Assembly (NCBI RefSeq): GCF_000381025.1
Contig: NZ_KB905814.1
Coordinates: 664,129 to 728,128 of the forward strand
Length of the DNA stretch: 64,000 bases
DNA from: Streptomyces sulphureus DSM 40104
GTDB taxonomy: Bacteria; Actinomycetota; Actinomycetes; Streptomycetales; Streptomycetaceae
Direction: 5' to 3'
The translations under genes were made by a program, and so were the position numbers. The notes beneath the pieces are model-generated. The model did no database searches and had not been told where the DNA came from. It was given only the letters and a program-made list of their open reading frames with translations. Shown here in pieces: positions 55,673 to 63,961 of this stretch (the first letter of the stretch is position 1; each line of letters opens with the position of its first letter).

Positions 55673-57073
55673 TCATCCCCTGCCCCCCGCGTGGCGCCCG
55701 CCGGCGCCCCGCTCGGACGGCCCCTCCGCGACGCGCGAGGCGAGCTGCGAGGCGTCGGACGCGACCCCGTACGCGCCGGGGACGCTCTCGCCCGCCAGCG
55801 CGAGCCGGTCGGCGGTCCTGCGGGGCAGCGGGAGGTGCGCGAAGCTGCCGTCGACCCGCCCCGTGCCGGTGGCGGGGGCGGCGTCGAAGCGGGTGAGCGG
55901 CACGATCCGGAAGGGCTCCCTGCCGTGCGAGGCGAGGAGCGCGACCTCGACCACCTTGCGGGAGCCGTCGGAGAGGCGGGCGAGTTGGACGAGCACGTCG
56001 ACGGCCGAGTTGATCTGGTCCTGGAGCGCGGCGAAGGGGACGTCCACCTCGGACATCGAGGCGAGGGTCTGGAGTCGCATCAGCGCGTCCTCCGCGCTGT
56101 TGGCGTGGACGGTGGCGAGCGAGCCGTCGTGCCCCGTCGACATCGCCTGGAGCATGTCGAGGGTCTCGCCGCCGCGTACCTCGCCGACGAGGATGCGGTC
56201 GGGGCGCATCCGCAGCGAGTTCCGGACGAGGTCGCGGACGGTGACCTGGCCCTTCCCCTCGACGTTGGCCGGACGTGTCTCCAGCCGGATGACGTGCTCC
56301 TGCTGGAGCTGGAGTTCGGCCGCGTCCTCGACGGTGATGATGCGTTCCCGCTCGGGGATGAGCGCGGAGAGGGCGTTGAGCAGCGTCGTCTTGCCGGAGC
56401 CCGTGCCGCCGGAGACGATCACGTTGAAGCGGCCCCTGATGAAGGCGGAGAGCAGCGCGAGCATGTGCGTGTCGAGGGTGCCGATGCCGATGAGCTCTTC
56501 GAGCGTGTAGGCGCGGGGGAAGCGCCTGATGGTGAGGGTGGCACCGGAAAGGGAGAGCGGCGGGATGATGACGTTGACGCGCTCGCCCGTGGGGAGGCGC
56601 GCGTCGACCATCGGATTCGACTCGTCCACCCGCCTGTTGACGGTCGAGACGATCCGCTCGATCGTCTGCATCAACTGCTCGTCCGAGGCGAACCGCACCG
56701 GCACCTGCTCGACGCGGCCCGCGCGCTCGACGAAGACCTGGTCGGGCCCGTTGACCATGATCTCGGTGATCGACGCGTCCTCCAGCAACGGTTCGAGGAC
56801 GCCGAGGCCGAGCGCCTCGTCGACGACGCGGCGGATGAGCAGCGCCCGGTCGGGGGTGGCGAGGACGGGGCCCTCGCGGCTGATGATGTGGCCGAGTACG
56901 CGCTCCAGGCGGCTGCGGCGCTCGTCGGGCGCGAGCGCCGACATCTCGGCGAGGTCGATCTCCTCCAGCAGCTTGGTGCGGAAGGCGGGGACGAGGTGGC
57001 CCGTCGTGTCGTCAGCGGGACGGCCCGCGGCGGGCGCCGCGCCGTCCTGGTTGATGCGGGAGCGCAGGCTCAA
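55673..57073 (-). CDS. cpaF: Tad secretion ATPase CpaF/TadA
   Basis: 466 residues. Powers pilin assembly. N-terminal helical domain (about 30-120), Walker A SGGTGSGKTTLL at 221-232, the Asp box IITVEDAAELQL, Walker B DRILVGEVRGGETLDML, the His box STGHDGSLATVHANSAEDAL and RLSDGSRKVVE near the C-terminal end. The last 60 residues are extra. It starts at TTG 57073 with GAGGAGG five bases upstream. No alternative start in the region has such a site. Confidence 0.95.
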   Translation of the reverse strand: MSLRSRINQDGAAPAAGRPADDTTGHLVPAFRTKLLEEIDLAEMSALAPDERRSRLERVLGHIISREGPVLATPDRALLIRRVVDEALGLGVLEPLLEDASITEIMVNGPDQVFVERAGRVEQVPVRFASDEQLMQTIERIVSTVNRRVDESNPMVDARLPTGERVNVIIPPLSLSGATLTIRRFPRAYTLEELIGIGTLDTHMLALLSAFIRGRFNVIVSGGTGSGKTTLLNALSALIPERERIITVEDAAELQLQQEHVIRLETRPANVEGKGQVTVRDLVRNSLRMRPDRILVGEVRGGETLDMLQAMSTGHDGSLATVHANSAEDALMRLQTLASMSEVDVPFAALQDQINSAVDVLVQLARLSDGSRKVVEVALLASHGREPFRIVPLTRFDAAPATGTGRVDGSFAHLPLPRRTADRLALAGESVPGAYGVASDASQLASRVAEGPSERGAGGRHAGGRG

Positions 57074-57124
57074 CTCGGCCTCCTCGGCGCGGTGTCGGGC
57101 CCCTGCGGGGCGTACGGCGGCATG

Positions 57125-57526
57125 TCAGTCGTCCTCGTCGGCCGGCATCGTCGCCGAGCGGCTCGCGGTGCCGAGGCTGCCGAAGCCGGGGATGACGGAC
57201 GGGATGGTGACGGTGGTCTTCACGGTCACCTCGTCGCCGCCCCCGGAGAGTGCGAAGGTGCTGCGCTGCGCCGTCCAGCCGGACATCGCCGCGCGCCCCC
57301 CGGCCGCGTACCCGTCCGCGGTGTCCTGCTGCCCGGCGAGGCGGGCTGCGGCGCGCGCTCCGGTCCCGGCCTGCTGCACGGCGTAGCCGGCGAGGCCGAG
57401 CTGGATGCCGGCCATGGCGACGAGCAGGAGCAGCGGGAGCATGCCGACGAACTCCAGGGAGCTCGCACCGCGTTCGGGCTGCCGGCGCCCCGCGCGGCGT
57501 ATGCGCAGGAAGGGGACGCGCACCAC
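57125..57526 (-). CDS. tadE: TadE-type pseudopilin
   Basis: 133 residues. Basic leader RAGRRQPERGASSLEFVGML (GASSLEFVGM is the class IV prepilin-like site with Glu) and a hydrophobic helix to about 48. A 75-residue extracytoplasmic domain follows, ending TASRSATMPADEDD. GTG 57526 lies 3 nt after the stop codon of the fusion gene. A minor pilin or assembly factor expected to be processed by the prepilin peptidase. Confidence 0.85.
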   Translation of the reverse strand: MVRVPFLRIRRAGRRQPERGASSLEFVGMLPLLLLVAMAGIQLGLAGYAVQQAGTGARAAARLAGQQDTADGYAAGGRAAMSGWTAQRSTFALSGGGDEVTVKTTVTIPSVIPGFGSLGTASRSATMPADEDD

Positions 57527-57529
57527 GGG

Positions 57530-59245
57530 TCAGCCCTCCTTCGCGGCCCCGGCCTCGCCCGCGACCGTGAACGGGAGGAGGGCGGAGCCGGGGAAGAGGA
57601 TGGGGGTTTTCATGTCGACGTCGGCCTTCCAGACGTCGCCGGAGAGCGAGCACGCCACCTTCGAGCCGCCGCGCCACTTGGCGGGAAGGTGCTCGGTGGC
57701 GGCGGCTTGGCAGGCGCCCTGCGGGTCGCCGTACGCCTCTGCCGAGGCCGCGGCGCGTGCGCCCTCGTCCGCCGCGTTGCCGGCGAGCGAGAAGGTGTAG
57801 CCGATCAGCACGGCCTGCCAGACGAGGGCGAGGACGACGAGGACGATCGGCGCCATCCCCGCGAACTCCACGCTCGCCGCACCGCGTTCGCCGCCGAGCC
57901 GGCCCGGCTGCCCGCCGTCGGGCGCCTGCTGGGGTGCGGCGGTGCCGGGCGGAAGCGCCTGCCGTGGCCCGCCCGTCCCGGGGAGCGCCTGGGCCTGCTC
58001 GGGGGATTGCGGCTTGTCGCCGCGGTGCTTCTCGCGGCGCTTCGCCTTCCCGCGGGCCTTGCGCGGCTGCTCCGGTGCGGCGGCGACGCCGAGTTCGCCC
58101 GCGAGAGCCCACAGGGCCTGCTTGACGACGCTGCGGTCATCGAGGTCCTGGAGGCGCCCGGCGTCGACGGCGGTCTGGAGGTCCTTGAAGTGCGAGGGCA
58201 CGGCCGTGCGCGCGACTGGTGTCCCCGTGATGCGCGCGACCAGCGGCGGCTGGATCTCCGTCTGCCGGGAGGCCCGATTGACGACGGTGACGATCTCCTC
58301 GGCCTTGCGCACCTGGAGCCGGTCCCACAGCCGCACCGCGCGCTTCGCCGCGCGTACCGAGACGACGTCCGGGGTGGTGAAGAGGACGGCCCGGTCGGCG
58401 AGTTCGACCGCCGCTGCACTGCCCGCGGTGAGCTGCGCACCGCAGTCGACGACGACCACCTCGTAACGGGAGCGGAGGGCGCCGACGATCTGCCGTGCCG
58501 CGCGGTCGTCGACCTCCTCGCCCCGCTCCCCCTCGCCCGGCGCGAGGAGCAGCGCGAGGCCCGACTCGTGGGCGTAGACGGCGTCCTGGAGGACCCGCGG
58601 GGAGACGTCCTGGATGCCGGCGAGGTCCGCCACGGACCTGCGGTATTGGACGTCGAGGTAGGAGGCGACGTCACCGGACTGGAGGTCGAGGTCGACGAGG
58701 GCTGTGCTGCGCCCCGACGCCTGTGCGGCGAGGGCCAGTTGCACGGCGGCGAGCGTCGCGCCCACTCCGCCCTTCGCGCCCGTCACGGCGACGACGGTGC
58801 CGCCCGCGCCGGCCGCCCGCGCCCCGCCCGTGCCGAGATGGCGCCGCACACCGGCCGCCCAACCGCCCGCGGCACCGATGCGGGCGCTCAACTCCTCGAC
58901 GCGCAGCGGCAGCGAGACGACGCCGCGCGCCCCCGCGTCCATGGCGGAGGAGTACAGGGCGGGGCTGGTGTCCCGCGTGACGAGGATGGTGCCGACGGCG
59001 GGGAAGCGGACGGCGACCTCGCGGATCAGCTCCAACGCGGGGAGCGGGCCGATGAGTTCGTGGACGAGGACGATCTCGGGCAGGTCGGCGGCGGACTCGG
59101 TGCCGGCCTGCCCGAGCACGTCGAGGAGCTGGGTGGAGTCGATGGCCGGCGGCAGCGGCTCCCCGTCCGGCGTGCTCGCGAGCGCCTCCACCAGGACGCG
59201 GGCCGCCTCCGGGTCGCTGACGGCGGGCTGGATGCGCCAGGTCAT
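57530..59245 (-). CDS. CpaE-like ATPase fused to a TadE-type domain
   Basis: 571 residues. Residues 1-125 resemble the degenerate receiver of CpaE. A MinD/ParA-type ATPase follows with deviant Walker A VTGAKGGVGATLAAVQ at about 154-169, ALVDLDLQSGDVASYL and VVVVDCGAQLTA. A Lys/Arg/Gln/Pro-rich linker runs at about 390-450. From about 453 a second protein type begins: ERGAASVEFAGMAPIVLVVL (prepilin-like site plus helix) and an extracellular Cys-pair domain ending AGEAGAAKEG. ATG 59245 has GAGG five bases upstream; GTG 59251 is an alternative. The frame is open throughout the junction. Confidence 0.85.
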   Translation of the reverse strand: MTWRIQPAVSDPEAARVLVEALASTPDGEPLPPAIDSTQLLDVLGQAGTESAADLPEIVLVHELIGPLPALELIREVAVRFPAVGTILVTRDTSPALYSSAMDAGARGVVSLPLRVEELSARIGAAGGWAAGVRRHLGTGGARAAGAGGTVVAVTGAKGGVGATLAAVQLALAAQASGRSTALVDLDLQSGDVASYLDVQYRRSVADLAGIQDVSPRVLQDAVYAHESGLALLLAPGEGERGEEVDDRAARQIVGALRSRYEVVVVDCGAQLTAGSAAAVELADRAVLFTTPDVVSVRAAKRAVRLWDRLQVRKAEEIVTVVNRASRQTEIQPPLVARITGTPVARTAVPSHFKDLQTAVDAGRLQDLDDRSVVKQALWALAGELGVAAAPEQPRKARGKAKRREKHRGDKPQSPEQAQALPGTGGPRQALPPGTAAPQQAPDGGQPGRLGGERGAASVEFAGMAPIVLVVLALVWQAVLIGYTFSLAGNAADEGARAAASAEAYGDPQGACQAAATEHLPAKWRGGSKVACSLSGDVWKADVDMKTPILFPGSALLPFTVAGEAGAAKEG

Positions 59246-59252
59246 CGGCACC

Positions 59253-59987
59253 TCACTCGTCCCCGCCGAGGGTGTAGGTACGGTCGCCCTCGGGGACGCC
59301 CTTGTCGTCGCCGGGGGCGACGAGCGCGAGCCGCACGTGCTCGGCGAACGACTCGGCGTAGGCGACGCGTTGGGCGTCCTCGGTGCCGAGCGCGAAGGTG
59401 ATCGGCACGCCCTCGCGCTCGCGCTGGCGGGTCTGCTCGTCGCGGTCGCCGTCGTCGGAGAGCGGGCTCAGTTCGCCCACGTCGATCACCTTGGCGTCGG
59501 CGACGATCACCCGCGACTGCGACGGGGTGTTGCCGCCGCCTTTGCCGCCGCCGCGCTCGCCCTCGAACGTGGCGTAGATGTTGACCTTGTTCCCCGGGTT
59601 GATCTTCCCGGCGACACCGGTCTCCGCGTCGATCATGATGGCGATCTCCTGTTCCCCCGCCGCGAGTTCGGGGCGCTCGGCGAGCATGTCCGACTGGAGG
59701 GGCGAGCCCTTGCGGAGCGGGTTGACGGCGATCTTGCCGCGGATCTCGCCGAGGTCGGTGACGGCCGTGCGCGGTATCCACCGCTTCGGCATCGTGACCC
59801 GCTCGAACTGCGAGGCGTCGAGCCGCTTGTACGCCGGTACGTCCGACTTCAGCTCGTACGCCGCCGTCTCCTCGCCGACCTTCGACTCGACGTTGCGCAC
59901 GTACGCCAGCACCCCCGCGAAGGCGGCGAGCGCGCAGAGCGCGGAGACGAGCAGCAGGAGGACGCCGCGGCGCTGACGGGAGTTCAT
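59253..59987 (-). CDS. cpaB: CpaB/RcpC-type SAF-domain protein
   Basis: 244 residues. Membrane anchor at about 8-30 (VLLLLVSALCALAAFAGVLA). SAF domain at about 45-105 (LKSDVPAYKRLDASQFERVT, IRGKIAVNPLRKGSPLQSDM). RcpC-type beta domain after, with AIMIDAETGVAGKINPGNKV and NIYATFEG. Its ATG at 59987 overlaps the stop codon of the upstream gene (ATGA), and the fusion gene starts right after it. CpaB homologues assist pilin secretion. Confidence 0.88.
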   Translation of the reverse strand: MNSRQRRGVLLLLVSALCALAAFAGVLAYVRNVESKVGEETAAYELKSDVPAYKRLDASQFERVTMPKRWIPRTAVTDLGEIRGKIAVNPLRKGSPLQSDMLAERPELAAGEQEIAIMIDAETGVAGKINPGNKVNIYATFEGERGGGKGGGNTPSQSRVIVADAKVIDVGELSPLSDDGDRDEQTRQREREGVPITFALGTEDAQRVAYAESFAEHVRLALVAPGDDKGVPEGDRTYTLGGDE

Positions 59988-61963
59988 ATCGGGCGTTTTC
60001 CTCGGATTTCTCGGGGATCTGCGACGGCGGTATCGGCGAGCGGCGGCTGCTCGCCCTGCGGCGGGGCGTGCTCGTGTTCCGGGTCGGCCGGGTCGCTCGG
60101 GACCGCGTCACGGGGCGTGGGGTCGGGCGTCGGGTCGTCGAACGGGGGTTCCCCGTACGGCGGTTGGGGAACCGGCCGGTCACCGGGGGACGACGCGGGA
60201 GGGGCCACGGGCCACGGTGCGGGCGGGCGGGGTGCCCTCCCGGACGGGGCCGCTTCGGGAGAAGCGGGGCCGGGCGTCGGGGGGTCGGACGGGGCTTCCG
60301 CGTACAGCGGCCGGGGAGCCCACCCTTCACCGGGCCACGGCACGGCCGGGCGACCCTCCTCCGCCGACGCGGCCGCCCCAGGAGGCGCACCGTCAGGCGT
60401 CGGAGCATCGAACGAAGCTTCCGCATACGGTGATCGGGAAGCCGACTCCTCACCGGGCGAGGCCGCCTCACGAGGCGTGGCATCGGACGCAGCTCCCGCG
60501 TACGGCGGATGCGGAGCCTGCTGCCCGCCGGGCCACGGCGCCGGCGCACGGTCTTCCTGCCCGGACACGTCCCCAGGCATGAACGTCCGGTCTCCCGACG
60601 CAGCCCCCGTGTACGGCGCTCGGGGGGCCGACTCCTCTCCGCCCCGCGGCTCTGGCGGGACGGCGGGCCACGGCACAGCGGCCTGGCTGCCTTCCTCCTC
60701 GGCCGGAACGACGTCCCGCTGCCCCGGCTCGGGAGCCGCCGACGAGGGAACCGCCGCATCGGCGGACGTGGGACCGTACGCCGAAGCCGCCGCGTACGAA
60801 GCAGGGTTGACGGGCGCCGATACGCCCTCGCCCTGCGACACCTGCGCACCCGGCGCCGAAGCGGAAGGCGCCTCCCGCGCACCCGGCGGCGGCACCGAGT
60901 GAGGCGCGTACCCGGCCGGAGTCGGCGGTGCGGGGGGCGGCCCCCAACCGGTGCCGGACACGGTGGTGTCGCCCGCCTCGACCGGCGCGGGCGCCGAGGG
61001 GCGCGGCACCTGCGGCCGCCGAGGCGCCTCGCGCTCGGCGGCACGGGCCGAGAGCGGCCCTCGGGGCTCGGCGGGCGCGCGGCCTCGCACCCGTGGGCCG
61101 CGCACCGCGTACGCGCCGCGCAGCGGGTGGCCCGCGCCGGAGGGCTGGGCGGGAGAGGCGCAGAACGCGCAGCAGTCGCCGATGAGTTCGAGGCCGCACC
61201 AGTGGCAGGTGTCCCTGCGGACCGAGGCGACGAGTTGGTAGAGCATCGAGACGTCGGCTATCGCCGCCGCGAACTCCGTCAGCTTCCCCGTCCCCCACCA
61301 GGAGGGCGAGTCGGCGGGCAGGTGTTCCTCGCGCACCTCGCCCACACGCCAGCCACGGGCGAGCGGGCCCGTGACCCATTCGGCACCTGCCTGCCCCCGC
61401 GCCAGGGTGAGTTGCGTGGGGAACCGGGGCCCGCTCAGCGCGGCGCCCTCCGCCTCACCGACCCGTACGAGCTCCGGTGCGGGCGCCGCGAGCACCGCGA
61501 ACTGGGCACGCGAGACGAGGGACTTGGCGTGCGCGCCGAGCGAGACGGGGACGCGGTCGAGCTTCGCTACGGAGTGCAGGAGCGCGCCGGCGTAGACATA
61601 GTGCGCGAGGAGGCGCGAGGAGGCCCCCAGTACGCCGGGGCTGAAGTCGCAGAGCGAGAGCTGCCGGAGCTGCCGGACGAGGACACCGACGGCGAGCGGC
61701 GGCAGCGGCGTCGGCAGCAGCGCGATGCGGTCGCTCTCCAGCACGGACCTGATCGCGTGGAGGCGGTGGACGTGGGAGCGGGGAAGCGCGTCGGGATAGA
61801 CGGCGATGAGGTACCCGTGCTGCTCCAAGAGGGCGTGCGCCTCTTCGAGGGCGGCCTCGAACGGCTGCTCCTCCGGGGCGTGCAGGACGTGCGCGCGCGG
61901 CGTGTGCCGGTCGGGCGGGGGCAGCACGTGGTCGCGGCTGGCGACCGCTAAGGCTGTAGTCAC
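59984..61963 (-). CDS. Zinc-ribbon, proline-rich repeat protein heading the Tad operon
   Basis: 659 residues, not recognised. Residues 1-245 are a folded alpha/beta region without a known motif. A four-cysteine zinc ribbon, CHWCGLEL and DCCAFC (C253, C256, C264 or C265, C268), follows. Residues about 280-655 are Pro/Ala/Glu-rich with degenerate repeats of about 40 residues. Examples of recurring phrases are APHPPYAGAASD, ASRSPYAEASFD, APRPLYAEAPSD and VPQPPYGEPPFD, separated by PWPG-type elements. GTG 61963 has GGGGAG upstream. Coupled by ATGA overlap to cpaB. A scaffold or regulator of the pilus is possible. Confidence 0.65.
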   Translation of the reverse strand: MTTALAVASRDHVLPPPDRHTPRAHVLHAPEEQPFEAALEEAHALLEQHGYLIAVYPDALPRSHVHRLHAIRSVLESDRIALLPTPLPPLAVGVLVRQLRQLSLCDFSPGVLGASSRLLAHYVYAGALLHSVAKLDRVPVSLGAHAKSLVSRAQFAVLAAPAPELVRVGEAEGAALSGPRFPTQLTLARGQAGAEWVTGPLARGWRVGEVREEHLPADSPSWWGTGKLTEFAAAIADVSMLYQLVASVRRDTCHWCGLELIGDCCAFCASPAQPSGAGHPLRGAYAVRGPRVRGRAPAEPRGPLSARAAEREAPRRPQVPRPSAPAPVEAGDTTVSGTGWGPPPAPPTPAGYAPHSVPPPGAREAPSASAPGAQVSQGEGVSAPVNPASYAAASAYGPTSADAAVPSSAAPEPGQRDVVPAEEEGSQAAVPWPAVPPEPRGGEESAPRAPYTGAASGDRTFMPGDVSGQEDRAPAPWPGGQQAPHPPYAGAASDATPREAASPGEESASRSPYAEASFDAPTPDGAPPGAAASAEEGRPAVPWPGEGWAPRPLYAEAPSDPPTPGPASPEAAPSGRAPRPPAPWPVAPPASSPGDRPVPQPPYGEPPFDDPTPDPTPRDAVPSDPADPEHEHAPPQGEQPPLADTAVADPREIRGKRPI

Positions 61964-62286
61964 GTCCCGGCTCCCCTGGTCCGGACCCGGGTGGTGGCGG
62001 ACCGGCCCCTGCACGCCCGTCCGGCCGCCCTGGGCCTCGCTTCCTCCTGCACCGCGGCCCCGCCGGCCTCCCGCCCGACTGCGCACCGCGGCGCCGACCC
62101 CCTCGTCGGCTCGTACTCTCCCGTTCGTCCGCCGGCGCACTGCGCGACGGGCGGCCAACCTCCAGTCTGCACCCAGCCGTTGACCCCGGCTGACGACATA
62201 ACACCTTATCTGCGGCGCAGCCGCCAGAGAACCTTTCCCGGAACTCCACGGCAACCCCTACCCAGGCGCAGCAGGAAGGCAACCGC
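61964..62286. other. Tad operon upstream region
   Basis: 323 nt with no supported gene. The AT-richer stretch at 62190-62212 contains ATAACACCTTAT, an ATAA/TTAT inverted repeat (62198-62209), about 235 nt before the GTG at 61963. It is the best candidate for a promoter or operator of the Tad operon. Confidence 0.4.
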
Positions 62287-62322
62287 GAGAGGGCCCGGCA
62301 CACAGGCGTGCCGGGCCCTCTC
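62287..62322 (-). terminator. Terminator downstream of the NRAMP-related gene
   Basis: GAGAGGGCCCGGCAC / GTGCCGGGCCCTCTC, a 15-bp perfect stem with a 6-nt loop, 12 nt past the stop codon at 62335. Confidence 0.9.
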
Positions 62323-62334
62323 ACCGCGCGATAC

Positions 62335-63714
62335 TCACCACGGCAGGCCGCGCAACTCCTCCACGCACAGCACGAGAAAGAGCAGCCCGGAGAGGACGAG
62401 CAGGACGTTGCTGAGCGGCCGGTTGCGCCATTCCCGCGGTGTGCGCGAGGAGTTGAGGAGCCAGACGAGCGTCAGCGCGAGGAAGGGCATGAAGAAGGCA
62501 CCGAGGACGCCGTACGCGATCACGAGGCCGAACGGTTCGTCGAGCCACAGGAGGACCATCGGCGGGAACGTCAGCCAGAGCAGGTAGCCGCGGAACGGCA
62601 GCGAGCGCTCCCGCTCGCCCCGCGCGACGAGCCCGACGGCGTCGCCCTCCTCCCCCGCGGCCTCGCGGCGCCCGGCACGGGCGAGCCTCACCTGCTCGAC
62701 GAAGTCGGCGAACATGAGACTCACGCCGTGCCAGACCCCGATCACGGACGAGAAGGCGGCGGCGAAGAAGCCGACGAGGAAGAGCGTCGACGTCACGCCG
62801 CCGAATCGGTCCTCCAGCACCTCGTTGAGGTCGAGGAGCCCCCGGTCGCCGTCGGTGAGAGCGATCTGCGTGGAGTGCAGCAGCTCGGCGCCGATGATGA
62901 GCATCGCGACGACGAAGATGCCGGTGGTCAGGTACGCGACGCGGTTGTCGAGGCGCATCATGCGCATCCACCGGCTGTCGGTCCAGCCCTTGGCGTTCAC
63001 CCAGTACCCGTACGCGGCCATCGTGATGGTGCCGCCGACGCCGCCGATGAGGCCGAGCGTGTAGAGCAGCGAGCCGTCGGGGAGGACGGGCGCGAGCCCG
63101 GCGAAGGCGTCGGGGACGCTCGGCGCGACCCTGACGGCCACGTACACGACGACGAGGAACATCGCGCCGACGAAGACCATCATCGCCTTCTCGACGACGG
63201 CGTACCGGTTGGTCCATACGAACGCCAGCCCGCAGAGTCCGACGAGGATCGCCCAGTACTTCAGCGGCAGCGTGTCGGGGAAGAGCGCCTGGAGGGGCAG
63301 CGCACTCGACGACATCGCGGTGGCGCCGTAGACGAACCCCCAGACGACCACGTAGACGGCGAAGTAGACGGTCGTCCACGTGCCGAGCTCGCGCCAGCCC
63401 TCGAAAAGGGTGCGCCCGGTGGCGAGGTGCCAGCGGCCGACGGCCTCGGCGAGGGCGATCTTGACGATGCAGCCGATGACCGCGGCCCAGAGCAGCGTGT
63501 ACCCGAACTTGCTTCCGGCGACGAGCGTCGCGACGAGGTCCCCCGCGCCGACACCGGTGGCGGCGACGACGATGCCCGGACCGATCCGCTTCCACATGGC
63601 GCGACGCGAGGTCGGGGGCGTCTCCGAAGTCGCCTGCGGAGCCTGCGGTTTCGGTTCGGCGCCGCCCGGCCGGGCGGGCGCGCCGTCGAACGGTGCGGCG
63701 TCGTCGGTGGCCAT
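62335..63714 (-). CDS. NRAMP-related transporter lacking canonical metal motifs
   Basis: 459 residues with about 11 membrane helices. Helix 1 reads GPGIVVAATGVGAGDLVATL, where classical NRAMP proteins have a DPGN motif that binds the metal. The helix 6 region reads GGVGGTITMAAYGYWVNAKG, where MPH is expected. The family fold is otherwise clear (SKFGYTLLWAAVIGCIVKIA, FFAAAFSSVIGVWHG). It belongs to the divergent NRAMP-related group, so it may carry Mg2+, another ion or none of the usual metals. ATG 63714 follows GGAAGGGCGG. Confidence 0.82.
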   Translation of the reverse strand: MATDDAAPFDGAPARPGGAEPKPQAPQATSETPPTSRRAMWKRIGPGIVVAATGVGAGDLVATLVAGSKFGYTLLWAAVIGCIVKIALAEAVGRWHLATGRTLFEGWRELGTWTTVYFAVYVVVWGFVYGATAMSSSALPLQALFPDTLPLKYWAILVGLCGLAFVWTNRYAVVEKAMMVFVGAMFLVVVYVAVRVAPSVPDAFAGLAPVLPDGSLLYTLGLIGGVGGTITMAAYGYWVNAKGWTDSRWMRMMRLDNRVAYLTTGIFVVAMLIIGAELLHSTQIALTDGDRGLLDLNEVLEDRFGGVTSTLFLVGFFAAAFSSVIGVWHGVSLMFADFVEQVRLARAGRREAAGEEGDAVGLVARGERERSLPFRGYLLWLTFPPMVLLWLDEPFGLVIAYGVLGAFFMPFLALTLVWLLNSSRTPREWRNRPLSNVLLVLSGLLFLVLCVEELRGLPW

Positions 63715-63877
63715 CGGTACCGCCCTTCCTGCCGTGCTGGTTCCGTCGGGTCGGCGATCGCGACGCCGGGCGCCCACTGATCGTCCGCGCATGAAACCGC
63801 CGGTTCGGTCCGCGCACAAGAGGCCGCGCACGGGTTGCCCCTCCTGCCGCGCAAGGGAGCGGGAAACGTCCGAGGTA

Positions 63878-63906
63878 TTGACATCCCCATTGGTCTGGAC
63901 CACGTT
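63878..63906 (+). promoter_or_regulatory. Promoter with overlapping DasR-type operator
   Basis: TTGACA (63878-63883) and CACGTT (63901-63906) with a 17-bp spacer. The spacer holds ATTGGTCTGGACCACG (63889-63904), differing from the published dre consensus ACTGGTCTAGACCACT at only a few positions. DasR represses chitin and N-acetylglucosamine genes in Streptomyces. Confidence 0.7.
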
Positions 63907-63961
63907 GTACGCGAGCGCAGGGCCCGCGCCTTCCCCAAGTCCCCCCACACCGGAGGAAGTT

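Noticed and set aside
55265..59401. A 1378-codon plus-strand open frame across the Tad operon
   Set aside because: It is antisense to seven genes with clear domains. Long antisense frames are expected at this GC content and the translation is Arg/Ala/Gly-rich without motifs.
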